Part shown: positions 1 to 6,348 of the stretch, piece by piece | Layout: every line of letters begins with the position of its first letter | How positions within the stretch are numbered: position 1 is the first letter of the stretch | NCBI GenBank assembly: GCA_021161545.1 | Contig: JAGHAJ010000225.1 | Coordinates: forward strand, 1 to 10,326 | Length of the DNA stretch: 10,326 nt | Origin: Synergistota bacterium | GTDB taxonomy: Bacteria; Synergistota; JAGHAJ01 | Direction of reading: 5' to 3' | The notes under the pieces: generated by a model | Told to the model about the DNA's origin: nothing | The model's input: only the letters and a program-made list of their open reading frames with translations | The model's database searches: none | Program-made: the position numbers and the translations under genes

Positions 1-1
1 C

Positions 2-340
2 CCGGAGGAGAGAAATTACGAAAAAATGAAGTCATTTATATCTTTGGCAGGGGTGGTAAAGTTTTTAGTTATCATGGTGGTAAACTTTTTGGTTGACGTT
101 AACAAGGATACATGGAATCTCGCAAGACCACACTTCGGAATAGATATGAATGGATTAACACCCTTTGAGAAACTCAAAGAGTGTAATACCATGATATCAA
201 ATAACATCATGAAATTCCCCGTCCTTCTCTTAGATCACTTCCTAAGCATCGTGTCATACCCAATGGAATGGCTGAAAAAGTATCTCAATCTTCACATACT
301 CTCAAAAGGTGGTAAGTATGTCTATGCTCAGTACCCATAG
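2..340 (+). pseudogene. C-terminal remnant of a DDE/integrase-type transposase
   Basis: The frame is open from the window edge, with an ATG at 26, and stops at 338-340. Seen: a WNLARPHFGIDMNGLTPFEKL stretch at residues 31-51 counted from the ATG. It matches the YNxxRPHxxLxxxTPxE pattern that closes the catalytic core of rve-type transposases (IS3/IS481-like). A following KFPVLLLD segment also recalls transposase tails. The DDE catalytic residues would lie upstream and are absent. The residues just before the motif look degenerate and include a VVKFLV/VVNFLV duplication. It could be the 3' end of an intact gene cut by the window edge, but the repeated and hydrophobic N-terminal part, together with a second transposase fragment at 624, suggests a decayed element. 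The family level is uncertain. Confidence 0.5.
52..90. repeat. Imperfect 15-base direct repeat
   Basis: GGTGGTAAAGTTTTT (52-66) recurs as GGTGGTAAACTTTTT (76-90), with one mismatch and an offset of 24 bases. The offset is in frame with the transposase remnant, so it encodes VVKFLV and VVNFLV. It is probably a slippage duplication in decaying sequence. No function is implied. Confidence 0.6.
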
Positions 341-623
341 TCAGATAACTGCAAATTGCAGGTCAGCCATGAGGCAATTTATATTGATTCTCTAATCATT
401 ATATGAAGTATAAAGGTAGAAGGCAGTCTTATTAGACAATACGTTACTACCAAAACACATATTCATACTCAGAAAGTGCAAGGTAGGACCATTCGAAAAA
501 GAGGTAAAACGGAGAAGTTAGCTATAATCTTTTAACCAGTGATGCCTTATAATTCCTGTAAAAAAGGTGACCTGAGTTATAATTGTAAAGTCAACAAAAC
601 TAATAAAAGAAAGGAGGCCACCC
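341..623. other. Non-coding stretch between two transposase remnants
   Basis: No convincing gene is seen on either strand. It contains a small palindrome, CTGCAAATTGCAG (349-361), and three TATAAT hexamers (523-528, 548-553, 578-583), none with a good -35 at the right distance. It ends in the AAAGGAGG ribosome binding site of the short frame starting at 624. Element termini may lie here, but I could not pair any inverted repeats. Confidence 0.5.
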
Positions 624-731
624 ATGAAAAGGATACCACCAAGTCGAAAAATGCGCAAGAGATTAGAAGAATTGCTAAAGGAAGCTAATGCTAAGGAATT
701 TCTTTTAAGCAAAAATTTCCATGTTTTTTGA
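624..731 (+). pseudogene. N-terminal fragment of an IS256-family (mutator) transposase
   Basis: This is a 35-codon frame. An AAGGAGG ribosome binding site (611-617) lies 6 bases before the ATG at 624, and TGA is at 729-731. The product begins MKRIPPSRKMRKRLEELLKE. That recalls the N-terminus of IS256-family transposases, which often start with an R(I/L)PPSRK(L/M)R-type stretch followed by a short helix. From about residue 23 (EFLLSKNFHVF) similarity fades and the frame stops, about 350 residues short of a full transposase. I saw no continuation in the other plus-strand frames up to 959, so the rest was probably deleted or replaced. It could instead be a real small basic protein that has kept its translation signals, but I think this less likely. 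Confidence 0.45.
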
Positions 732-959
732 CAGAGAAGTCAGCCTTGAAGTTAAGTTTTTTCGGTACTCATTGGGGCTGCTGAAAGATGGCAATAGGTA
801 AACTTCACGAATCTGTAGCTTGACCAAACAAAATATCCTGAATTATAGAAACAATCGTAATACACAGCATATATAGATAACAGATAGGAAAAAGACAAGT
901 TTTAAGGCATAAATGTGCCATTTTGCGAAATAAACTCTCCTGATCAGCTTAAAGCATAA
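732..959. other. Non-coding stretch upstream of the ROK promoter
   Basis: No supported gene, RNA or strong hairpin is seen. All frames carry frequent stops. Given the transposase fragments to its left, it is probably decayed mobile-element sequence that merges into the upstream region of the promoter at 960. Confidence 0.5.
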
Positions 960-989
960 TTGACACATCTTGAAGAGTTATTTTATACT
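960..989 (+). promoter_or_regulatory. Sigma-70/SigA-type promoter of the ROK-ABC-GH38-GT cluster
   Basis: A perfect TTGACA -35 box (960-965) is followed, after 18 bases, by TATACT (984-989), five of six matches to TATAAT. Transcription would start near 995-997, giving a leader of about 30 bases before the ATG at 1025. It is the only convincing promoter I found upstream of the seven-gene cluster. Confidence 0.75.
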
Positions 990-1016
990 TTAATTAAGTT
1001 AATTACCTAATTAAAG
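988..1016. promoter_or_regulatory. 29-base palindromic operator, probably bound by the ROK regulator
   Basis: The perfect 9-base arms CTTTAATTA (988-996) and TAATTAAAG (1008-1016) flank an 11-base spacer that is itself partly symmetric about position 1002. Equivalently, three TAATTA hexamers occur at 991-996, 1000-1005 and 1008-1013. The palindrome overlaps the end of the -10 box, the expected start site and the first bases of the AAAGGAG ribosome binding site. Repressor operators are often placed this way. AT-rich palindromes are known for ROK regulators such as NagC and Mlc. That the adjacent regulator binds here is inference. Confidence 0.7.
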
Positions 1017-1024
1017 GAGTTGCT

Positions 1025-2209
1025 ATGTACAAGACATCATTCACAAGCAGTAAAGAAGAGTTATTCTCCTTGATATGCAGATACCAACCTATCGCAAGGA
1101 GTGACATCGCAGAAATAGTTGGGCTTACACGTGCATCAGTATCAAACATGACAAAAGAGCTCATTGCACTGCACCTGATAAGAGAGAGTAAAAAGGTAGG
1201 CAATGGCATAGGGAGAAAGAAAGTGCTATTAGAAGTAAAAGATAATGGTATTCACACGATAGGGATAAATATTGGAAGAAGAAGCATATTTGTCGGGCTC
1301 TACGATGCTGCCGGTAGAAATCTATGGAAAAGAGTGCGCTCCTACACAATGATACATACACTCCAAGAGTATCTATCAGAAGTGAAAGAACTCACAACAG
1401 AGCTCATTAACTGGGCACAGGATAGAGAAATAAACATCGATGCCATAGGTGTAGGCATTCCTGGACCTGTAGACAGTGAAAGTGGCATTTATAGAGCGTC
1501 TCATTTCCTGAAATACGAAATAGTGAATATAAAAAAGATAATGGAAGATGAATTCAGCATACCTACTTATGTTGAGAGAGATGTCAATGCAGCAGTGCTG
1601 GGAGAAAGATTCTTCGGAGCTGGCAGAAGATGTGAAACATTCGCATACCTGCTTATAGTAGAAGGTATAGGAGCCGGCACCGTACTGGATGGACACCTCT
1701 ATAGAGGGGCACATGGACTTGCAGGCAAGATAGGTAGACTTATATTTCCAAAAGAACAGAGTAAAGAATCCACACTATCACTTGAGGAGATGGGAAGCGA
1801 GCTCTCTGCCCTAAAAGTAGCTGAAGAATACGCACAAAAGGACAAAAATGGATATCTATACAAGGTGTTACAGCAAAGACCACTACACATAGATGACATA
1901 CTACAGGCAGTGAGAGAAGGAGACCTCACTGCCATGCAAGTGGTAGATGTAATGGTGCATTATGCCTCAATTGCTGTAGCAAACCTTGTCTTTTTGTTAG
2001 ACCCAAAGCTTATCATCATAAGTGGTGACTTTATAGGAATACCAACCAATTTCGTAGGAAAGCTCAGTGAAAAGGTGAAAAAGATGTTACCTGATCGTCC
2101 TCTACCAAAACTTATAGGCTCACACCTCTACGACCTATCAATATCCCTCGGTGCAGCCACACGAGCCCTATCAGAAACAGTATCAACAAAGATTAGAAAT
2201 ATCTCGTGA
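1025..2209 (+). CDS. ROK-family transcriptional regulator (NagC/XylR/Mlc type)
   Basis: This 394-residue protein has the usual length for ROK repressors. An N-terminal winged helix-turn-helix (about residues 10-70; helix-turn-helix core RSDIAEIVGLTRASVSN, 25-41) precedes a ROK sugar-kinase-like domain (about 77-390). Recognisable ROK elements are IGVGIPGPVD (141-150), ERDVNAAVLGE (184-194) and a GIGAGTVLDGHLYRG glycine-rich segment (214-228). Odd points: the phosphate-1 motif is degenerate (GINIGRRS, with Asn82 in place of Asp). The usual GE(I/L)GH reads GKIGR (234-238), so the sugar-contacting Glu and His are replaced. The CxCGxxGC zinc motif is absent. It should therefore be a regulator without kinase activity, and its effector site looks unusual. 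The ATG follows AAAGGAG with suitable spacing. No terminator separates it from the ABC genes 69 bases downstream, so it is probably a local regulator of this cluster and of itself. Confidence 0.88.
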   Translation: MYKTSFTSSKEELFSLICRYQPIARSDIAEIVGLTRASVSNMTKELIALHLIRESKKVGNGIGRKKVLLEVKDNGIHTIGINIGRRSIFVGLYDAAGRNLWKRVRSYTMIHTLQEYLSEVKELTTELINWAQDREINIDAIGVGIPGPVDSESGIYRASHFLKYEIVNIKKIMEDEFSIPTYVERDVNAAVLGERFFGAGRRCETFAYLLIVEGIGAGTVLDGHLYRGAHGLAGKIGRLIFPKEQSKESTLSLEEMGSELSALKVAEEYAQKDKNGYLYKVLQQRPLHIDDILQAVREGDLTAMQVVDVMVHYASIAVANLVFLLDPKLIIISGDFIGIPTNFVGKLSEKVKKMLPDRPLPKLIGSHLYDLSISLGAATRALSETVSTKIRNIS

Positions 2210-2278
2210 AGGGGGTGGTAAACTCATAGCGAAATTTCTTAAATCCACAACCAAAACTACAAATAAGGAGGGATAGTC

Positions 2279-3544
2279 ATGAAGAAGTTTGCTGTTATTG
2301 GGTTGATGGTACTGCTGGTTTTTGTAGTTTCGGCATACGCAGTTAGTGCCCCTAAGATATACTTTGTGTCTACCCAGATGCACCCAGCAGGTGAAAGGGA
2401 ATTCATGGTAGGTACACTACTTAAGAGCTTTGCAAAGGAAAGTGGCATAAACGTAGAGTTTCTTGCACTTACATATAATGAGATGCTTTCAAGAGTATCA
2501 GCAGAGGAAAAGACTGGGAAAGTAACTATTTCTGTAATAGGGGATTTACATGGTGGACTGGATGTAATGGCATCCCGTAACCTGTTGCAAGAGGTCAAAG
2601 GAATACCCCTACCCAATAGAACATTCATATCAACATTAGAGAAGTACTCCGTCATAAAAGGCAAAAAAGTCTATGTGCCCTGGATGCAGGCAACATATGT
2701 AATGGTAGTGAATAAAGAGGCTTACAAATATCTACCAAACGGCCTCACAAAAGAAGACGTAAGAAAACCAACCGAAAAATGGACCTATGAAGCATTGCTG
2801 CAATGGGCAAAGAACATGAAAGAAAAGACAGGAACACCAAAGTTCGGCTTACCCATGGCACCAAAGGGACTATTCCACAGGTTCTTGCATGGATATCTAC
2901 TCCCTTCATTTACAGGATACGAAGCAAAGGAGTTTGATTCTCCAAACGGCATCAAGGCATGGGAATACATGAGAAAACTGGTAAACTATATACACCCAGC
3001 AAGTTCTACGTGGGCAGCAATGAGTGAACCACTATTAAAGGGAGAGGTACTACTTGCATGGGATCACACAGCAAGGATAAAACCAGCCATAGTACAGCAA
3101 CCAGACAAATTCGAAGTAATACCGGTTCCAAGGGGTCCTGCAGGTAGAGGATACATTGTTGTAGCTGTGGGACTTGCAGTGCCAAAGAAGGCACCGCAAA
3201 AAGAAGCTGCATACAAACTCATAGATTACCTGACAAGGCCATCTACACAGGTTCTTGTACTACAGCACGTAGGGTTCTTCCCAACAGTAAAGGAGGCAAC
3301 AGGCAAGATACCAACTGGTGCACTCAGAATACTAGCAAGGGGCGTTACAGCACAGTCCTCTTCACCAGACTCTGTCATAGCTATGATACCAAATCTTGGA
3401 AAATATGGTGGAGAATTTACCAATACATACAGAAAGGTGTTCAAGAAGGTAGTTCTGCAAAAGGCGAGCCTGCAAAAAGAGGTATCTGCAGCTGCAAAAC
3501 TGCTGAAGAGCCTATTCGAGAAGGCTGGAACACCAATACAGTAA
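2279..3544 (+). CDS. Extracellular solute-binding protein of a carbohydrate ABC importer
   Basis: This 421-residue protein looks like a family 1 (CUT1, MalE-like) binding protein. It captures the substrate outside the membrane and delivers it to the permease pair encoded next. A signal peptide is clear: MKK, a hydrophobic core (about 4-18), then AYA and VSA sites that would allow cleavage after residue 21 or 24. There is no lipobox cysteine, so the mature protein should be soluble. Family-typical elements include the VPWMQATYVMVVNKEAY strand region, the (T)EKWTYEALLQWAKNMKEKTG helix and a C-terminal part with AAYKLIDYLTRPSTQ. The start ATG is supported by AAGGAGGG seven to eight bases upstream. 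The ligand cannot be read from the sequence. The neighbouring GH38 and glycosyltransferase genes suggest a mannoside or glycosyl-glycerate. Confidence 0.87.
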   Translation: MKKFAVIGLMVLLVFVVSAYAVSAPKIYFVSTQMHPAGEREFMVGTLLKSFAKESGINVEFLALTYNEMLSRVSAEEKTGKVTISVIGDLHGGLDVMASRNLLQEVKGIPLPNRTFISTLEKYSVIKGKKVYVPWMQATYVMVVNKEAYKYLPNGLTKEDVRKPTEKWTYEALLQWAKNMKEKTGTPKFGLPMAPKGLFHRFLHGYLLPSFTGYEAKEFDSPNGIKAWEYMRKLVNYIHPASSTWAAMSEPLLKGEVLLAWDHTARIKPAIVQQPDKFEVIPVPRGPAGRGYIVVAVGLAVPKKAPQKEAAYKLIDYLTRPSTQVLVLQHVGFFPTVKEATGKIPTGALRILARGVTAQSSSPDSVIAMIPNLGKYGGEFTNTYRKVFKKVVLQKASLQKEVSAAAKLLKSLFEKAGTPIQ

Positions 3545-3546
3545 AG

Positions 3547-3574
3547 TAAGTGGGAGGGGTATCCCTCCCACTTA
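3547..3574 (+). promoter_or_regulatory. Intercistronic hairpin after the binding-protein gene
   Basis: A perfect 12-base-pair stem (3547-3558 with 3563-3574, GC-rich TGGGAGGG/CCCTCCCA core) closes a GTAT loop two bases after the stop codon. No T-tract follows, so full termination is unlikely. In MalE/MalF-type operons, hairpins at this junction protect the 3' end of the binding-protein message or partly stop transcription, so that binding protein exceeds permease. I infer the same role here. Confidence 0.75.
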
Positions 3575-3594
3575 TCAGATAGGAGTGAGTCAAC

Positions 3595-4446
3595 TTGCGT
3601 AGTGAAAGGTCATTAGCACCGTATCTTCTGTTTATGCCAACCTTGATATACTTAGCAGTATTTCTCGTATATCCTCTACTAAAGGCTTTATTCATGGTAA
3701 TTACACCAGAAGAAGGCACTGGATATACACTTGCAAATATATATGCCGTTTTAAGCGACAGCACTTTCTGGGAAGCACTGAAAAACACCATTCTACTGGC
3801 AGCTGTTATAATCCCCCTACAGGTGTTTCTCGCACTGATGCTTGCACTCTTTGTAAACACAAAATTCAGAGGCTACATGACCATAGTCTATCTCATAACG
3901 ATACCATTGGCCCTCAGTGATGTCTCTGCTGCCTTGATGAGCTACAACATATTCTCACCAAGTGGCTACATAAACAAGATATTGCTTAATCTCAACTTGA
4001 TAAAACACCCTATATACTTCTTCGGATTCAATGCCACAACGAGTGAATTTTGGGTTATAGTGATAACAGAGGTGTGGAGAGCTACCCCACTTGTATTTAT
4101 AATTCTGCTTGCAGGATTACAAATGATAGGAAGGGAATATTTCGAGGCAGCAGATGTATTCGGATTCACCAAATTTCAGAAGTTCATATACATTACTCTT
4201 CCTCTACTAAAACCCAGTCTTCAATCCGCACTATTACTTAGAACACTCTTTGCCTTTCAGATATTTGGTGTAGTCTGGTTGCTCGCGGGAAGGGACATTC
4301 CTATTTTGGCAGGAGAGACTTTCTACCAGCAAACAGAGTTGCAACAGTACCACATAGCAGCCGTATATGGGTTTGTAATTGCGCTTATATCCATCCTGAT
4401 CAGCTGGGTTTATTTAACATTCTTGAAAAGCGCAAAGGAAGTGTAA
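3595..4446 (+). CDS. Carbohydrate ABC transporter permease, MalF/UgpA-like (CUT1)
   Basis: This 283-residue integral membrane protein has about six helices (roughly 7-35, 63-87, 93-118, 150-175, 212-232, 255-277). The cytoplasmic EAA loop that docks on the ATPase is clear: EAADVFG (184-190) followed by ITLP (200-203). The start is TTG at 3595, with AGGAG (3581-3585) nine bases upstream. It gives a short charged MRSERS head before the first helix, and no ATG or GTG fits better. It lies 50 bases after the binding-protein gene, across the hairpin, and three bases before the second permease. It should pair with that permease to form the membrane channel. Confidence 0.88.
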   Translation: MRSERSLAPYLLFMPTLIYLAVFLVYPLLKALFMVITPEEGTGYTLANIYAVLSDSTFWEALKNTILLAAVIIPLQVFLALMLALFVNTKFRGYMTIVYLITIPLALSDVSAALMSYNIFSPSGYINKILLNLNLIKHPIYFFGFNATTSEFWVIVITEVWRATPLVFIILLAGLQMIGREYFEAADVFGFTKFQKFIYITLPLLKPSLQSALLLRTLFAFQIFGVVWLLAGRDIPILAGETFYQQTELQQYHIAAVYGFVIALISILISWVYLTFLKSAKEV

Positions 4447-4449
4447 AAA

Positions 4450-5259
4450 ATGGATAAGGAGAAAATCAAGTCACTTTTGACATTTCTGATAGCAGGGATG
4501 ATAAGTCTATGGTTTCTAACACCCATAATATTCATAACACTATCCGCATTTGCCACATCAAAAGACTACTACAACCCGAACTACATAATTCCCAGACATT
4601 ATACGTTTTCTCACTTCTACAAGCTATTCTTTACACTTAGTGCTGGTCATGCCACATTGATAAGCCTCTCCGTAGCAGCCCTAACCATACTTTTGAGCTT
4701 CCTGTTGGGTGTACCAGCGGGCTACGCACTTTCAAGATACAAATTCAAAGGTAAAAATACTTTAAAACTCACAGTTCTGTCAACAAGGATGTTCCCTCTC
4801 ATGATACTTGCAATACCCCTATTGATAATATTCATGCAGATTGGAATAAGTGATACACTATGGGGAATAGTCCTCGCACATACTACAATGGTACTCCCAT
4901 TTGTCATACTTATAACAAGTTCTATATTTGCAGGTGTAGATATTGCATTTGAGGAAGCTGCCTTAATATTTGGACTTTCAAGGTCCAAAGCATTTTTTAA
5001 GATAACCCTACCATTAGCACTCCCGGGCCTTGCTGCGTCAGCCATCTTTGCATTCATTATGTCATGGAATGAAGTCTTTGTTGCATCTATCCTAACCCTG
5101 CAGAACAGAACTTTACCAGCACAGATCCTAAGCACTGCCATGGATTCACCAGACTACTACAAGTTCACAGCCGGATTTATTATGGCAGTCCCAGCGCTCG
5201 TGTTCATATTCTTTGCCAGAAGATACTTAGTTTCCCTATGGGGTATATCTCTAAAATAA
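4450..5259 (+). CDS. Carbohydrate ABC transporter permease, MalG/UgpE-like (CUT1)
   Basis: This 269-residue membrane protein has about six hydrophobic helices. It has the N-terminal pattern of MalG-type subunits: a first helix, then an external segment with YNPNYIIPRHYTFSHFYKLF. The EAA loop reads EAALIFG (169-175), then KITLP (184-188), and is followed by the SWNEVF motif common in this subunit. The ATG sits three bases after the preceding stop and uses AAGGAA inside the upstream gene, so translation is probably coupled. It forms the second half of the importer channel. Confidence 0.88.
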   Translation: MDKEKIKSLLTFLIAGMISLWFLTPIIFITLSAFATSKDYYNPNYIIPRHYTFSHFYKLFFTLSAGHATLISLSVAALTILLSFLLGVPAGYALSRYKFKGKNTLKLTVLSTRMFPLMILAIPLLIIFMQIGISDTLWGIVLAHTTMVLPFVILITSSIFAGVDIAFEEAALIFGLSRSKAFFKITLPLALPGLAASAIFAFIMSWNEVFVASILTLQNRTLPAQILSTAMDSPDYYKFTAGFIMAVPALVFIFFARRYLVSLWGISLK

Positions 5260-5274
5260 GGTGGGAGGAAAGCA

Positions 5275-6348
5275 ATGGTAAAGGTAACCTTGCAGGAAGT
5301 AACCAAACGGTTTGGAAAGACAACAGCAGTCAATAGAATAAGCGTTGAAATAGAAAAAGGCGAGTTCATAGTACTACTTGGACCATCTGGCTGCGGAAAG
5401 ACCACGCTATTAAGATGTATATCGGGCCTCGAAAAAGTAACAGAAGGAAGAATATTATTCAACGAAGGAGATGTCACAAATCTACCACCAAAAGATAGAA
5501 ATATATCAATGGTATTTCAAAATTATGCAGTCTGGCCACATTTAAAGGTAAAGGACAACATTGGGTTTCCCCTAAAAATAAAGAAAAAACCCACACAAGA
5601 AATAGAAACAAAGGTAAAGTGGGCTTCAGAGATGCTTGGAATAACAGAGCTACTTGACAGATATCCACATCAACTATCAGGTGGACAAAGGCAAAGGGTA
5701 GCAGTTGCAAGGGCTATCGTTATGGAACCTGAAGTACTTTTAATGGATGAACCCCTTTCTAACCTTGACGCATTATTAAGGGTGAAGATGCGCAGTGAAA
5801 TCAAAAAACTTCAGGAGAGCTTGAAGGTTACGACAATATACGTAACACATGACCAGGTAGAAGCCATGACAATGGGAGACAGAATAGCAGTCCTAAAAGA
5901 TGGGAAACTTCAACAGATTGGCGGTTCCAACGAGATATACCACAAACCAACAAATCTGTTCGTTGCCGGTTTCATAGGTTCACCTCAGATGAACTTTATC
6001 AACGTAGAAGTCAAAGAGGAGGAGAACATACTGATTGTTGCAACAAGCGGGCTTGAGATACCACTTCCACCTGCAATACCCATCAAAAAGTCTGAATACA
6101 TACTTGGTATAAGGCCAGAAGACATACACATCAAAGAACTTCCCAATAGCACACGAGTAACTGGGGAAATATACTTCGTTGAAGCCCTTAGGTCAGATAC
6201 CGTACTACACGTTAACACAGATTTTGGAAAGCTTGTAGTAAAGATACCTGGAGATTTTGATGCAAAAGAAGGCGAAAACATAAGCCTGTATATAGACAAC
6301 AGCAAGATACATTTGTTCGAAAAGGAGAGTGAACTATCAATACTATGA
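5275..6348 (+). CDS. Carbohydrate ABC transporter ATPase, MalK/UgpC/MsmK-like
   Basis: This 357-residue ATPase powers the importer. All nucleotide-site motifs are intact: Walker A GPSGCGKTT (36-44), Q-loop Gln82, signature LSGGQ (134-138), Walker B with Asp158-Glu159, D-loop SNLD (162-165) and the switch His192. A C-terminal part (about 235-357) matches the TOBE/OB regulatory domain of MalK-type proteins, including a GIRPEDIHI segment. GGGAGGAA precedes the ATG by a few bases. The last four bases (ATGA, 6345-6348) overlap the start of the GH38 gene. A dedicated ATPase makes the importer complete within the cluster. Confidence 0.93.
   Translation: MVKVTLQEVTKRFGKTTAVNRISVEIEKGEFIVLLGPSGCGKTTLLRCISGLEKVTEGRILFNEGDVTNLPPKDRNISMVFQNYAVWPHLKVKDNIGFPLKIKKKPTQEIETKVKWASEMLGITELLDRYPHQLSGGQRQRVAVARAIVMEPEVLLMDEPLSNLDALLRVKMRSEIKKLQESLKVTTIYVTHDQVEAMTMGDRIAVLKDGKLQQIGGSNEIYHKPTNLFVAGFIGSPQMNFINVEVKEEENILIVATSGLEIPLPPAIPIKKSEYILGIRPEDIHIKELPNSTRVTGEIYFVEALRSDTVLHVNTDFGKLVVKIPGDFDAKEGENISLYIDNSKIHLFEKESELSIL

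Noticed and set aside
349-361. CTGCAAATTGCAG palindrome as an insertion-sequence terminus
   Set aside because: It is short and I could not find a matching partner elsewhere in the window.
523-583. Three TATAAT hexamers as promoters in the left non-coding stretch
   Set aside because: None has an acceptable -35 at 16-18 bases, and such hexamers are common in AT-rich decayed sequence.
2231-2238. GAAATTTC palindrome between the regulator and binding-protein genes as a second operator
   Set aside because: It is only 8 bases, does not resemble the TAATTA-based operator at 988-1016, and no promoter is visible beside it.
3441-3860. A 139-codon minus-strand frame spanning the binding-protein end and the first permease start
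   Set aside because: It runs through the intercistronic hairpin and two well-supported plus-strand genes, and its translation shows no domain.
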